From an uncultured Bacilli bacterium (GTDB taxonomy: Bacteria > Bacillota_I > Bacilli_A > RF39 > UBA660): a stretch of DNA of 17,364 bases. Of the stretch, positions 1-8,229 are shown one piece after another. Location of the stretch: assembly GCA_905236935.1 (NCBI GenBank), contig CAJOQL010000085.1:1-17364 (forward strand), given 5' to 3'. The notes under the pieces are model-generated. The model was not told where the DNA came from and did not search any database. It was given only the letters and a program-made list of their open reading frames with translations. Numbering within the stretch: position 1 is the first letter of the stretch; each line of letters begins with the position of its first letter. A program made the position numbers and the translations under genes.

Positions 1-927
1 ATATAAACTCATAGGATTTTTTAATATAAATGAATTTTTTAATCCTTTAAGTTCAATAAATTTACTATTTATCATATTTTTAATATTTTTATCAAAACGC
101 ATTTTTAACTGATTAATATATTCTTTAGTATCTTTTACGGTTGGTACAGCCATTTCAGCAGCCCCAGTCGGCGTTGGAGCTCTTAAATCTGCTACAAAAT
201 CTGCAATAGTAAAATCTGGTTCATGACCAACAGCACTAATAATTGGTGTTTTAGCATTATATATTGCTCTTGCTACTATTTCTTCATTAAATGCCCATAA
301 ATCTTCAATTGAACCACCACCACGGCCTACAATTAAAATATCTAAATTAAAAGTATCTGCTACTTCTATTTGCTTTACAATATTAGGAGCTGCTTCTAAT
401 CCTTGAACTAAACTAGGAAAAAGAATAACTTCACATAAAGGAAATCTTCTTTTTATTGTGCTCATAATATCCTTTACTGCTGCCCCAGTTGGAGCAGTTA
501 CTACCCCTATTTTATTAGGATATTTAGGTAATGTCTTCTTATGTGCTTCTTCAAATAATCCTTCATTATAAAGTTTTTTCTTTAGTTCTTCATATTTGAT
601 GTATAATTCTCCTAACCCATCTAAAGTCATTTCATCAACGTATACTTGATAGCTTCCACTAGCAGGATATGAACTAACTCTTCCTCTAATTAAAACATTA
701 TCCCCATCCTTAGGCATAAACGTTAAATTTCTCGCACTACTAGCAAACATAACTGCATTAAGACGTGATGAATCATCCTTTAATGTAAAATATAAATGTC
801 CCCTAGTATGATTTTTAAAATTAGATATTTCTCCTTTAATATAAATCATATTTAAATGAGAATTATTATCTAATAATAATTTAATATAATTATTTACTTC
901 AGTTATACTACGATATGTGATATCCAT
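1..927 (-). CDS. xseA: Exodeoxyribonuclease VII large subunit, 3' end cut by window edge
   Basis: This is the large subunit of exonuclease VII, which with XseB degrades single-stranded DNA to oligonucleotides in the cytoplasm. 309 codons are visible from the ATG at 927 and the frame is open to base 1, so the C-terminal coiled-coil and tail are missing (family members are usually 400-460 residues). The N-terminal OB-fold covers about residues 1-100 (IKGEISNFK, GHLYFTLKD). The catalytic domain follows, with GVVTAPTGAAVKDI (141-154), IVGRGGGSIEDLWAFNEE (199-216) and SAVGHEPDFTIADFVADLRA (231-250), all hallmarks of XseA. The start is supported by AGGTG just upstream. The ATG lies 6 bp after the nusB stop, so nusB and xseA are co-transcribed, an order common in Firmicutes where xseB usually follows. 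Identification is secure. Confidence 0.97.
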   Translation of the reverse strand, partial: MDITYRSITEVNNYIKLLLDNNSHLNMIYIKGEISNFKNHTRGHLYFTLKDDSSRLNAVMFASSARNLTFMPKDGDNVLIRGRVSSYPASGSYQVYVDEMTLDGLGELYIKYEELKKKLYNEGLFEEAHKKTLPKYPNKIGVVTAPTGAAVKDIMSTIKRRFPLCEVILFPSLVQGLEAAPNIVKQIEVADTFNLDILIVGRGGGSIEDLWAFNEEIVARAIYNAKTPIISAVGHEPDFTIADFVADLRAPTPTGAAEMAVPTVKDTKEYINQLKMRFDKNIKNMINSKFIELKGLKNSFILKNPMSLY

Positions 928-933
928 AAACAC

Positions 934-1326
934 CTATTCATTAATAATTTTATCTAAAGAGGCATTAATCATTTTACGAACTGCTTCATCACTATATTTT
1001 TTAGCAAGCTCAATAGCTTCATTAATAACTACTACTTTAGGTGTATCCATATATTTAATTTCATAAATTGCCATTCTAAGTATAGATGCCCCTGTTAAAT
1101 CTAAACGATCTATTTTCCAGTTATTAAGATAAGAATTAGCTAAAGAGTCAAGTTCATCAAAATTAGTTACAACCCCATATACCATATCTTTTACAAATTC
1201 ATTTTCAACTTCACAGTTTTCTTTAATAACATCATCAACATCAAAATCTATTTTATTTTTCTTATATAAAGATATTTGATAAATAATTGTCATTATCTTT
1301 TCTCTTAGTTCACTTCTATTTGCCAT
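934..1326 (-). CDS. nusB: Transcription antitermination factor NusB
   Basis: NusB is a small all-helical cytoplasmic protein that binds boxA RNA with NusE (ribosomal protein S10) and helps RNA polymerase read through rRNA operons. The 130 residues match the usual length. The family pattern is visible: a basic N-terminus (RSELREKIMTIIYQISLY), then IDRLDLTGASILRMAIYEIKY (72-92), PKVVVINEAIELAKKYSDE (95-113) and a closing helix INASLDKI. The usual FVNGVLDKI at the end reads MINASLDKI here. The gene is first in the nusB-xseA unit. Its ATG is not preceded by a Shine-Dalgarno sequence at normal distance. The nearest good one (GGAAGAGAGGTG, 1356-1367) is 29 nt away with a GC-rich hairpin in between. 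No in-frame ATG, GTG or TTG lies between them, so this ATG is the only reasonable start. Confidence 0.93.
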   Translation of the reverse strand: MANRSELREKIMTIIYQISLYKKNKIDFDVDDVIKENCEVENEFVKDMVYGVVTNFDELDSLANSYLNNWKIDRLDLTGASILRMAIYEIKYMDTPKVVVINEAIELAKKYSDEAVRKMINASLDKIINE

Positions 1327-1332
1327 AAAAAT

Positions 1333-1352
1333 GCCGAGTAGACCAACTCGGC
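1333..1352 (-). promoter_or_regulatory. GC-rich hairpin between the ribosome binding site and the nusB start
   Basis: A perfect 7-bp inverted repeat (GCCGAGT / ACTCGGC) with a 6-nt loop sits in the nusB 5' untranslated region and is followed by ATTTTT and then directly by the ATG. The Shine-Dalgarno sequence lies on its upstream side, three bases from the stem. Two readings fit. It may be a structural bridge that brings the SD to an effective 9 nt from the start codon (3 + 6 nt outside the hairpin). Or it may be an intrinsic terminator or attenuator ending exactly at the start codon. The stem is much richer in GC than its surroundings. Confidence 0.6.
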
Positions 1353-1356
1353 TTAC

Positions 1357-1477
1357 ACCTCTCTTCCACTTAACGATAATTTAATCTTTAATTACACCAC
1401 AACAAACCATTCATTTATTTAAATAATCTCAATTTGACTTTAATATATCTTTATTAAAATAAATGGTGCACTCACAT
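1357..1477 (-). promoter_or_regulatory. Long structured leader of nusB
   Basis: From the predicted transcription start near 1477 the leader is about 150 nt, against roughly 10-50 nt for the other promoters proposed in this window. Bases 1457-1467 and 1406-1416 can pair on the minus strand as an 11-bp stem (ACCATTTATTT with AAATGAATGGT, one G-U) closing a 40-nt loop. An 8-codon reading frame (MNGLLWCN, then TAA) starts at the ATG within the 3' arm of this stem but has no ribosome binding site. I do not recognise a known riboswitch or T-box here; the T-box antiterminator signature is absent. Confidence 0.35.
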
Positions 1478-1483
1478 AACTAA

Positions 1484-1492
1484 AGTATAACA
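1484..1492 (-). promoter_or_regulatory. Promoter of nusB-xseA (extended -10)
   Basis: TGTTATACT on the minus strand is an extended -10 element (TG, one base, TATACT). No convincing -35 stands 17 bp upstream, which is usual for extended -10 promoters. Transcription would start near 1477. The remaining gene-free stretch up to 1624 is AT-rich and holds no gene, and I see no clear terminator for the upstream gene in it. Confidence 0.55.
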
Positions 1493-1624
1493 CAATTAAT
1501 ATAAAACAAATATATAAAATTTGCATTTTATAATTAATATATTCAAGAATTGCATTTAGTATTAATGAAATAAAGCAAGAAAATAATAAAATAATCTTTC
1601 AAAAAATCGATTTAAATTATTAAC

Positions 1625-3922
1625 CTAGTTAGGAACAAATGTTCCTTCATTATTCCAAGTACCAGTTACTTTAGTAAAATCCGGATAAACTGGTGTATCA
1701 TAAAACATATTATTAAAGTTTGCATTTCTATTAATACTCCAACCATTAATACCACTTGCATCTTCAAGTGCAGTGCATCCACTAAACATACCAATCTTAT
1801 TACTTCCACTAGCACCAGATGGAAAACCAAAATTAGTTACTTTAGCAACATTCCAACCACTAATAGCATCTAAATTTTTTAGTGATGAAGCATTTTCAAA
1901 CATTCCACCCATATCTTCTACATTAGACACATTCCAATTCTCTAGGCCAGTTAATGTTTCAACTTTTGAAATTTTACCAAACATTCCTTGCATGTATTTT
2001 ACATTTCCCACTTGCCAGTTTTCTAATGGTTCTAATGTATCAAATTGTTTCGTACTACTTCCTCCAAATAAGTATGCCATATTAGTTACATTAGATACAT
2101 CCCAATTTCTTAATGGTTCTAAGCTTGTCATTTGAACATTTTGAAACATAGTTCCAATATCTTTTAATTTTCCTGTCTTAGTCTTCTCCGCCCAATTAGA
2201 TAAAGCACTTATATCTGTTATATTACTACATTGACTAAATAACGCCGACATATATTCTACATTTCTTACATCCCAATTTTGTAAATAGGAAATATTACTT
2301 ATAGTGCTATGAGCAAATAATGAACTCATAGTAGTTACATTAGAAACATTCCAGTTTTCTAATGGCTGTATATTTTCTAATGACTCCGCATGCAAAAATA
2401 AACCAGTTATATCAGTAACACTTTGCGTATTCCAATTTTCTAGTGCAGCTATATTCCATAATGAACTCCTCTTTGATGTTTTTTTAGGCGGTTGCATAGA
2501 AGCAAACAGATATTGCATATTAGTGACCTTAGAAACATCCCATTTATTTAAACCTTCCAAAGTAGTTAAAGAAACATTATTATAAAACATTAGCGCCATA
2601 TCAGTTAATCTTGGCGTTTGCCAATCTGATAATGCCTCTATGCTTGCTAATTTGCTTTCTAAACCATTTGAATATGTATCTGGATTAATAGAAAACATAG
2701 CTAACATATTTTCCACCTTAGAAACATCCCAATTTTCTAAACCATCTAAGTTTTCTAAACTTACACAATCTAAAAACATAACTCGCATATTAGTGACATT
2801 AGATGTATTCCAACTTTCTAATGCACTTAAATCTGACAAACTAATATCGCCATAAAACATTGAATCCATATCAGTAACATTTGATGTATCTACGCTTGAT
2901 AATCCAGATATATCTGATAAATTGTTAATAAGAGAAAACATTGCTTGTGGTCTACTATTAAGAAGAGGCCTTTCTTCTTCAGTATAATAATATATAGTAT
3001 TATTCTCATACCACATATATATTGGATATCGACTATTTATAGTAGATACAATATTATTACTCGATAAATTGGCTTTTAAAGTATTGCTTCTTTTTATAGC
3101 AGATATGTTATTATCTTCTATAACAACATCATTTCTTATTGCATCTCCTGCTAATGATTTCATTTTATTATTTACTGCAAGTCCAGTTAAAAACGTTGAT
3201 TTACTTAAATTAGGATCATCATAATTTATTGTAAAACCAAGACTATCATCAGTTGTACTATTAATTACAAAATTATCTGATGAATAAATATATGTTGCAA
3301 CTATATCATAATTATTACCATCTTCATCAAGTATTGGCATAGTAATTTTAAGAGAACAATTTGAAGAAACTTTATCTTTACATGAAGATGTTACTGTTCC
3401 TTTATAATTATTAGGATTCATAGAAATACTTGATTCCCTTATGTTTTGATTATTACCTCTTTTATAACCTACAACATTTTTTTTAGATATTTCATGTTCA
3501 CCATCATCATTAATTTTATCTGAATAATCATATGTATATTGAAGTAAAAAACCTTCATTATCATCTAAATCATCATTATTAAAAGTAAGTTTCAGGCAAT
3601 ACAGATTTAAATTTTTCATATATTCTTCATCTCTATAACATGATGGATTATTAGATGGGCATGCAGGTAAAACTGAATACTTTCTCTCCTTTTCAAAATC
3701 CTCTGGAGTACATATTGATACTCCAACTAAACCAAGTTCATTAATATCTTTCTCAATAGCTTTAACTATTACAGCTTGATTAATAAGTAAATCAGATTTT
3801 GTTTGATTTTGTACACTATAATTTTGAACAGTTGCTAATAAATTAAGCATAAATATTAAAACTAATGATATTAGTACTAATGAAGTTATTAATTCAACAA
3901 GCGTCATCCCTTTTTTATTCAT
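1625..3922 (-). CDS. Prepilin-like protein with DUF285/BspA-type repeats (putative pilus-linked adhesin)
   Basis: 765 residues. The N-terminus MNKKGMTLVELITSLVLISL is a type IV prepilin leader: a short basic stretch, cleavage expected after Gly5, Met then Thr-Leu-Val-Glu with the conserved Glu at position 5 of the mature protein, and a hydrophobic helix to about residue 31. Residues 35-245 form a globular region with six cysteines (71, 88, 95, 109, 181, 189) that could form disulfides outside the cell. Residues 290-328 (YPIYMWYENNTIYYYTEEE) resemble the lead-in to DUF285 repeats, and about 14 repeats fill 329-765. There is no lipobox, LPXTG or C-terminal anchor. AAGGAG stands 9 nt before the ATG, inside the end of the FtsW-like gene, whose stop is 2 bp away, so the two are co-transcribed. 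By inference it is a surface-displayed minor pilin or adhesin. The ligand is unknown, and I cannot tell whether it uses the nearby Tad machine or a ComG-like one. Confidence 0.85.
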   Translation of the reverse strand: MNKKGMTLVELITSLVLISLVLIFMLNLLATVQNYSVQNQTKSDLLINQAVIVKAIEKDINELGLVGVSICTPEDFEKERKYSVLPACPSNNPSCYRDEEYMKNLNLYCLKLTFNNDDLDDNEGFLLQYTYDYSDKINDDGEHEISKKNVVGYKRGNNQNIRESSISMNPNNYKGTVTSSCKDKVSSNCSLKITMPILDEDGNNYDIVATYIYSSDNFVINSTTDDSLGFTINYDDPNLSKSTFLTGLAVNNKMKSLAGDAIRNDVVIEDNNISAIKRSNTLKANLSSNNIVSTINSRYPIYMWYENNTIYYYTEEERPLLNSRPQAMFSLINNLSDISGLSSVDTSNVTDMDSMFYGDISLSDLSALESWNTSNVTNMRVMFLDCVSLENLDGLENWDVSKVENMLAMFSINPDTYSNGLESKLASIEALSDWQTPRLTDMALMFYNNVSLTTLEGLNKWDVSKVTNMQYLFASMQPPKKTSKRSSLWNIAALENWNTQSVTDITGLFLHAESLENIQPLENWNVSNVTTMSSLFAHSTISNISYLQNWDVRNVEYMSALFSQCSNITDISALSNWAEKTKTGKLKDIGTMFQNVQMTSLEPLRNWDVSNVTNMAYLFGGSSTKQFDTLEPLENWQVGNVKYMQGMFGKISKVETLTGLENWNVSNVEDMGGMFENASSLKNLDAISGWNVAKVTNFGFPSGASGSNKIGMFSGCTALEDASGINGWSINRNANFNNMFYDTPVYPDFTKVTGTWNNEGTFVPN
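1628..2938 (-). repeat. About 14 tandem DUF285-type protein repeats
   Basis: Residues 329-765 of the prepilin-like protein are a tandem array with a period of about 27 residues. The consensus is roughly W(N/D)(V/T)SNVTNM..MF....SLE.L..LEN, the pattern of BspA-like/DUF285 leucine-rich repeats. Several units are stretched by insertions (units 3, 5, 9 and 13). The last unit is degenerate and ends TGTWNNEGTFVPN. The units have diverged from each other in sequence, so the array is old rather than freshly amplified. Confidence 0.9.
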
Positions 3923-3924
3923 AA

Positions 3925-5079
3925 CTAGATACTCCTTAATAATTCTTTAGTTCTATTCTTGTTATTTTCATACACTACTCTTTGATTTAAAAATAATAAA
4001 AACATTAAATTGATATAAAATGACCCACCATATGATAAAAATGGAACTGGAACTCCAGTTAGTGGTATTAAAGCCAAAATTCCCATAAAATTAATTAATA
4101 AATGTAATAGTATATAGCAAAAAGTTCCATATGCAATAATAGAACCTTTAATAGTACTTGCATTTTTAGCAATTTTTAAAAGTCTAAATAATATAAAAAC
4201 AAAGCCAAGTATAATAACTACACCAGCAATAGCTCCTAATTCTTCTACTATTATTGGAAAGATAAAATCTGTATGAGATTCTGGTAAATACAAGTATTTT
4301 TGAGTTGAATTACCAAGCCCTACCCCAAATAATCCCCCATTACTTATTGCTATAAAACCATTACAAACTTGATATCCAGTTTTTTGGGTATATCTTGTGC
4401 ATGGACGCCTATATGTTAAACGGCTTGTTTGTTCAGCATTTAAAGCACCACCACCAATAAAAATAAAGATAAATAAGATAGTAGCAATTAATATACCAGC
4501 TAATTTCATATATTTCATTTTATTAGTATTAATTGGAAGTGATAGAAATATTAATCCAGCAATTCCAGCTACTATTAAAGCTGTCCCTAAATCTGGTTGA
4601 TAACCAATAAGTATAATAGAAGCTAATACTAAAGTAAAAGGAAGCATAATCATCTTTATATCATAATTTCGTTTTTTTATAAGTTTTTCAAAATATACTG
4701 CTAAATAAACAATCATAATAGATTTAACAAATTCACTAGGTTGAATTTTAACAAAACCAAGATTAAACCAAGAACGAGCACTATTTGTAATAGAACCATA
4801 TGGAACTAATAAAGCAAGAGTTATAGTAATTGCTAACATCGCAAAAGGCCCAATTTTATTATAATTTTTAGTTGGAAATCTAAGTACCAAAAATAATCCT
4901 AAAAACCAAGATACAATTACAAATACTAATTGTTTTTTAAAAAAGTAGGACTCTGCTACTTTATTATATAATACAGCCGTAATTGAAGACGCACTAAAAA
5001 TCATTACTAATCCCAAGATAGTATATAAAATCATAAATACAAATAAAGGTTTATCAATTTTCTTTATTATATCTTTCAT
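3925..5079 (-). CDS. SEDS-family peptidoglycan polymerase (FtsW/RodA/SpoVE type)
   Basis: Multi-pass membrane protein of the SEDS family, which polymerises lipid II into glycan strands with a partner class B PBP. Typical motifs are visible (numbered from the GTG at 5085): FSASS (30-34), NSARSWFNLGFVKIQPSEFVK (101-121), YQPDLGTALI (162-171), GLGNSTQKYLYLPESHTDFIF (256-276) with the presumed catalytic Asp273, and GVPVPFLSYGGS (344-355). About ten membrane helices fit. The motifs resemble FtsW slightly more than RodA, but I cannot assign the paralogue. The frame extends to GTG at 5085, but the ATG at 5079 is better placed, five bases after AGGGTG, giving 384 residues. Odd point: two cysteines (229, 241) in the extracellular loop PCTRY...GYQVCNG. 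The downstream partner in the operon is the prepilin-like repeat protein, not a PBP. Confidence 0.92.
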   Translation of the reverse strand: MKDIIKKIDKPLFVFMILYTILGLVMIFSASSITAVLYNKVAESYFFKKQLVFVIVSWFLGLFLVLRFPTKNYNKIGPFAMLAITITLALLVPYGSITNSARSWFNLGFVKIQPSEFVKSIMIVYLAVYFEKLIKKRNYDIKMIMLPFTLVLASIILIGYQPDLGTALIVAGIAGLIFLSLPINTNKMKYMKLAGILIATILFIFIFIGGGALNAEQTSRLTYRRPCTRYTQKTGYQVCNGFIAISNGGLFGVGLGNSTQKYLYLPESHTDFIFPIIVEELGAIAGVVIILGFVFILFRLLKIAKNASTIKGSIIAYGTFCYILLHLLINFMGILALIPLTGVPVPFLSYGGSFYINLMFLLFLNQRVVYENNKNRTKELLRSI

Positions 5080-5097
5080 TAGCACACCCTATAATAC

Positions 5098-5106
5098 ATT
5101 TTAACA
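5098..5106 (-). promoter_or_regulatory. Promoter of the FtsW-like/prepilin operon
   Basis: TGTTAAAAT on the minus strand is an extended -10 element about 19 bp before the ATG at 5079. Transcription would start near 5090, almost at the AGGGTG ribosome binding site. The -35 region is weak. The rest of 5107-5194 is AT-rich with nothing else recognisable. Confidence 0.45.
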
Positions 5107-5194
5107 TAAATTATTAGTTAATAGAATATAGTTTTTAGTTTTTTACAACCTCTATTAGATATTTTTTACTATTATATTTTTTAGTTTACAATTT

Positions 5195-5225
5195 AAAAAA
5201 TCTAGAAATAAATATATCTAGACTT
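5195..5225 (-). terminator. Terminator of the tad operon
   Basis: On the minus strand a 9-bp stem (AAGTCTAGA / TCTAGATTT, one G-U) is followed by a run of Ts. It begins within the TAA stop of tadC, so tadC is the last gene of its transcript and the FtsW-like gene needs its own promoter. Confidence 0.75.
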
Positions 5226-5919
5226 ATGAATTAATTAAATTGATAATTATTGGGCCTAAAATAATAATTAGTATTAATGGAACAAATATTAAAACACTAA
5301 CAATACTTATTTTAACTGGCATTTTATTTATTTTAGCTTTAGTTTCTAATAAGAGTTTATCATTTAAATAGTCTAATTGATTATTTAAAGACTCTATCAT
5401 ATTATTACCATATATATTTGATTCTAATAAATTTAAAATAATATTATTTACTGTATCACTAGGTATTCTTAATTTTAAATCATTAAGGGCTTCAGTTAAG
5501 CTTTTACCCATATCAACATCTTCGACTACTTTTCTAAATTCCCTCGACAATGTATTATCAATAGTATTGCTAGTTAAAGTTATCGCTCCAATTAAATTGT
5601 TTCCAGTTTCTAAAGTTAAAGATAATATTTGAAAATAAAATGCACTTTCTTTTTCTAATATTTTAGAGCGTTTATTTAATCTTAAATCAAAGAAAACATA
5701 TTCAGCCGAAATAAAATAAATTACTGTAACAAATAAACTAACTATTAAATCATTTTTTATTATTAATACTATTAAAAATAAGAAAATACATATAAAGAGA
5801 TGACTCTTTAATAATGCATTTAAATCATAATTATAATTTATTCCAAGTAAAGTATTTTTTACATTTATTCTCTCTACTACCTTTTTAGGATAAAATTTAT
5901 TAATTAAACCATTTCTCAT
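5224..5919 (-). CDS. tadC: Tad-type membrane platform protein TadC-like (T2SSF domain)
   Basis: 231 residues, one of the two GspF/T2SSF-family inner-membrane proteins that form the base of a Tad (Flp) pilus and couple the ATPase to pilin assembly. Two hydrophobic segments lie around residues 41-78 and one at the C-terminus (203-229). Between them is the cytoplasmic helical T2SSF domain: FYFQILSLTLETGNNLIGAITL, LSREFRKVVEDVDMGKSLTEAL and ANKMP-like KINKMPVKISIVSVLIFVP, the standard TadC order. The ATG overlaps the tadB stop by one base (TAATG), so the two are translationally coupled, as TadB-TadC pairs usually are. It is shorter than many TadC proteins (about 300), mainly at the N-terminus. 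The call to TadC rather than a second TadB rests on order and size. Confidence 0.85.
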   Translation of the reverse strand: MRNGLINKFYPKKVVERINVKNTLLGINYNYDLNALLKSHLFICIFLFLIVLIIKNDLIVSLFVTVIYFISAEYVFFDLRLNKRSKILEKESAFYFQILSLTLETGNNLIGAITLTSNTIDNTLSREFRKVVEDVDMGKSLTEALNDLKLRIPSDTVNNIILNLLESNIYGNNMIESLNNQLDYLNDKLLLETKAKINKMPVKISIVSVLIFVPLILIIILGPIIINLINS

Positions 5920-6890
5920 TATTCCACCCTAAGTATCTTTCTAATTACAATTATATAAATAATATAAAGTATTACAGCAATAAAGATAAGAAGTATTCCT
6001 AAAGGATTTTTAATCATTGGTGAGAAATAACTAGGACTTAATAATAAAAGAATTGATATTACTACTAGTGGCATAAAAAGTAAAATATAAAATACTAACT
6101 TAGAACTACTAGTCATAGCATTTAGTTCATCTTTAATACGCTTTTTATTAGTAAAAGATTTTTCAATATTATTAAATACTCCTACTAAATTACCTCCAGT
6201 TAAATTAAGTAAACTTAAACTACTAGTAATATAATTTATATCATCAATTTTAACTCTTCGATAAAACCTATCAAATACATCTTTTAAATCTAATCCATAA
6301 TTTAAATCACTACTAATCTTTTTAAATTCCGCACTTATTGGTCCAGTTAAATCTTTAGCCACAAAATTAAGAGCTTGTGTGATATTATATCCTGATTTAA
6401 ATGCATTATTCATAATGATAATAGCTTTCAATAAATCAGCTTCAATTAATTTATTACGCATTTTTTCATTAATTAATAAGTAAATATTATAAATTAAATA
6501 CCCAATTATCATAAATAGTAATAAAACCATAAAATCAAAATTATTTTTATATAAAGATGATATTAAATATAAAAAGCCAAATAATAAGCTTAAGCAAAAT
6601 TTAGTTGCTATTATTTCAAGAGGCTTATCTATAAATTCAAATCTTTCATATTTACGAGCCTTATTTCTAAAATAAATAGATTCTTGTAAGAATTTAACTA
6701 TGGCATCTCTAAAACGATTATATACTAAGTTACAATAATCACCCAATGATATAGTTTTAATTGAATTATTATTAACTGTATATTTACTTAATCTTGCATT
6801 ATATTTATTACTTTTAGTTTGTTTAAAAACAATTACTATAATAAATATAATTATAATAAACAAAACTATTTGAATTATATCATTTGCCAT
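5919..6890 (-). CDS. tadB: Tad-type membrane platform protein TadB-like (T2SSF domain)
   Basis: 323 residues. The N-terminal membrane helix (about 5-22) is followed by a soluble region, a hydrophobic block (about 96-142), a cytoplasmic T2SSF domain (about 145-265) and two C-terminal helices (about 267-286 and 295-315). This matches TadB. The domain shows LLKAIIIMNNAFKSGYNITQALNFVA, ISAEFKKISSDLNYGLDLKDVF and LLNLTGGNLVGVFNNIEKSF, the helical-hairpin pattern of GspF-type platforms. AAAGGAG is well placed before the ATG. The gene starts 16 bp after the ATPase and overlaps tadC by one base. Inferred role: with TadC and TadA, the inner-membrane motor of a Tad pilus or secretion machine. Confidence 0.88.
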   Translation of the reverse strand: MANDIIQIVLFIIIIFIIVIVFKQTKSNKYNARLSKYTVNNNSIKTISLGDYCNLVYNRFRDAIVKFLQESIYFRNKARKYERFEFIDKPLEIIATKFCLSLLFGFLYLISSLYKNNFDFMVLLLFMIIGYLIYNIYLLINEKMRNKLIEADLLKAIIIMNNAFKSGYNITQALNFVAKDLTGPISAEFKKISSDLNYGLDLKDVFDRFYRRVKIDDINYITSSLSLLNLTGGNLVGVFNNIEKSFTNKKRIKDELNAMTSSSKLVFYILLFMPLVVISILLLLSPSYFSPMIKNPLGILLIFIAVILYIIYIIVIRKILRVE

Positions 6891-6906
6891 AGTAACTCCT
6901 TTCTTT

Positions 6907-8229
6907 TTATTTAAACATATCTTCTAGATTAGTTATTCCTCTAGATTTTAATAAGTCATATACTTTAGGAACTCCTTTAATCTTTTTAAATTCTCCATCT
7001 TCTTCACCAGAATTAGTAAGCCCATTCTGAATAAATTCAAATATTGGATTTAATTTAATCATTCCTTTATCATAACCTGTAACTTCACTTATATTAACTA
7101 TTTTTCTTTTACCATCATGCATTCTTTGAATATTTATGACTAAATCAATAGCATTTTCAATGTATTCACGTACTGCAGCAATTGGAATATCAATTCCACT
7201 CATTAATACCATAGTTTCAAGACGATTTAAGGCATCCATTACTCCATTAGCATGAAGAGTTGTTAAAGAGCCATCATGACCAGTATTCATTGCTTGTAAC
7301 ATATCAAAAGCTTCTTTACCACGACACTCTCCAACAATAATTCTATCTGGTCTCATACGTAAAGCATTTATTACCAAATCACGTACTGTTACCTCAGAAG
7401 TACTATTATAATTAACTGTTCTAGTTTCTAAACTAATTACATGTTCTTGCTCTAATTTAAGTTCAGCAGCATCTTCAATTGTAATAATACGCTCATCGTT
7501 ACCAATAAAACTACTCAATATATTTAATAAAGTTGTTTTACCACTACCTGTACCCCCACACACTATAATATTTAACTTTCCTTTTACCGCAGACTCTAAA
7601 AAGACCGCCATTTCAGTTGTTAAGGAACCAACCCTTAACAAATCTTCTATTTTTGTCATATTTCTTTTAAATTTACGAATAGTTATAACTGGTCCATTAA
7701 CACTTAATGGTGGTATTACAGCATTAATTCTAGAACCATCTGCTAATCTTGAATCTACCATTGGACTTGCTGAATCTATAGTACGACCAAGAGGTCCAAT
7801 TAATCTTTGAATTGTCCTAATAATATGTTCATCATTAATAAATGAAATACTATTATCTTTAACCAGTTTTCCATCAATTTCAACATAAATTTCTGATGGA
7901 CCATTTACCATAATTTCTGTAATATTACTATCAGTTAAAAGTTCACTTATCGGTCCATATCCATTTATTTCATCATCTATTAAATTAAAAATATGACTTC
8001 TTTCTAAATTAGTTAAATCATAGCCTTCTAATACTTCATCAATATTATCATTAATAAATTCATCTAAATCTTTTCCTTCAGGAATATTAGAATCTATTAA
8101 ATGCTCAATAATCTTCTTTCTAAGTTCATCTAATAATCTTTTATCTGGAAAAACGTCATAATCATTAACTATTTCTTTCATTTTATTTTTAGATTTAAAA
8201 TTAAAGTCCTCATATAAAGATTTACTCAT
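6907..8229 (-). CDS. tadA: Tad/CpaF-type secretion ATPase
   Basis: 440 residues, a type II/IV secretion-superfamily hexameric ATPase of the CpaF/TadA branch that powers assembly (and often retraction) of Flp/Tad pili. The N-terminal helical domain (1-90) leads into [20 protein letters not shown] (91-110), the CpaF-type opening of the N-terminal domain. Then come Walker A GGTGSGKT (225-232), the Asp box around [11 protein letters not shown] (247-257), Walker B-like RIIVGECRG with Glu301 (297-304) and the His box [12 protein letters not shown] (316-327). All are intact, so an active enzyme is expected. The start has an excellent AGGAGG and lies 8 bp inside the end of the tadZ-like gene. No second ATPase is present in the window. 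Confidence 0.96.
   Translation of the reverse strand: MSKSLYEDFNFKSKNKMKEIVNDYDVFPDKRLLDELRKKIIEHLIDSNIPEGKDLDEFINDNIDEVLEGYDLTNLERSHIFNLIDDEINGYGPISELLTDSNITEIMVNGPSEIYVEIDGKLVKDNSISFINDEHIIRTIQRLIGPLGRTIDSASPMVDSRLADGSRINAVIPPLSVNGPVITIRKFKRNMTKIEDLLRVGSLTTEMAVFLESAVKGKLNIIVCGGTGSGKTTLLNILSSFIGNDERIITIEDAAELKLEQEHVISLETRTVNYNSTSEVTVRDLVINALRMRPDRIIVGECRGKEAFDMLQAMNTGHDGSLTTLHANGVMDALNRLETMVLMSGIDIPIAAVREYIENAIDLVINIQRMHDGKRKIVNISEVTGYDKGMIKLNPIFEFIQNGLTNSGEEDGEFKKIKGVPKVYDLLKSRGITNLEDMFK

Noticed and set aside
1327..1480. T-box or known riboswitch in the nusB leader
   Set aside because: The T-box antiterminator signature is missing and nusB is not an amino-acid or synthetase gene; no known riboswitch core was recognised.
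1773..2135. Open frame on the plus strand opposite the repeat-protein gene (also 2640-2855)
   Set aside because: It mirrors the DUF285 repeats on the other strand, with low-complexity composition and no ribosome binding site; the minus-strand gene explains the region fully.
1628..2938. CRISPR array or DNA-level tandem repeat
   Set aside because: The periodicity is a protein repeat of about 81 bp with diverged DNA, not identical direct repeats with spacers.
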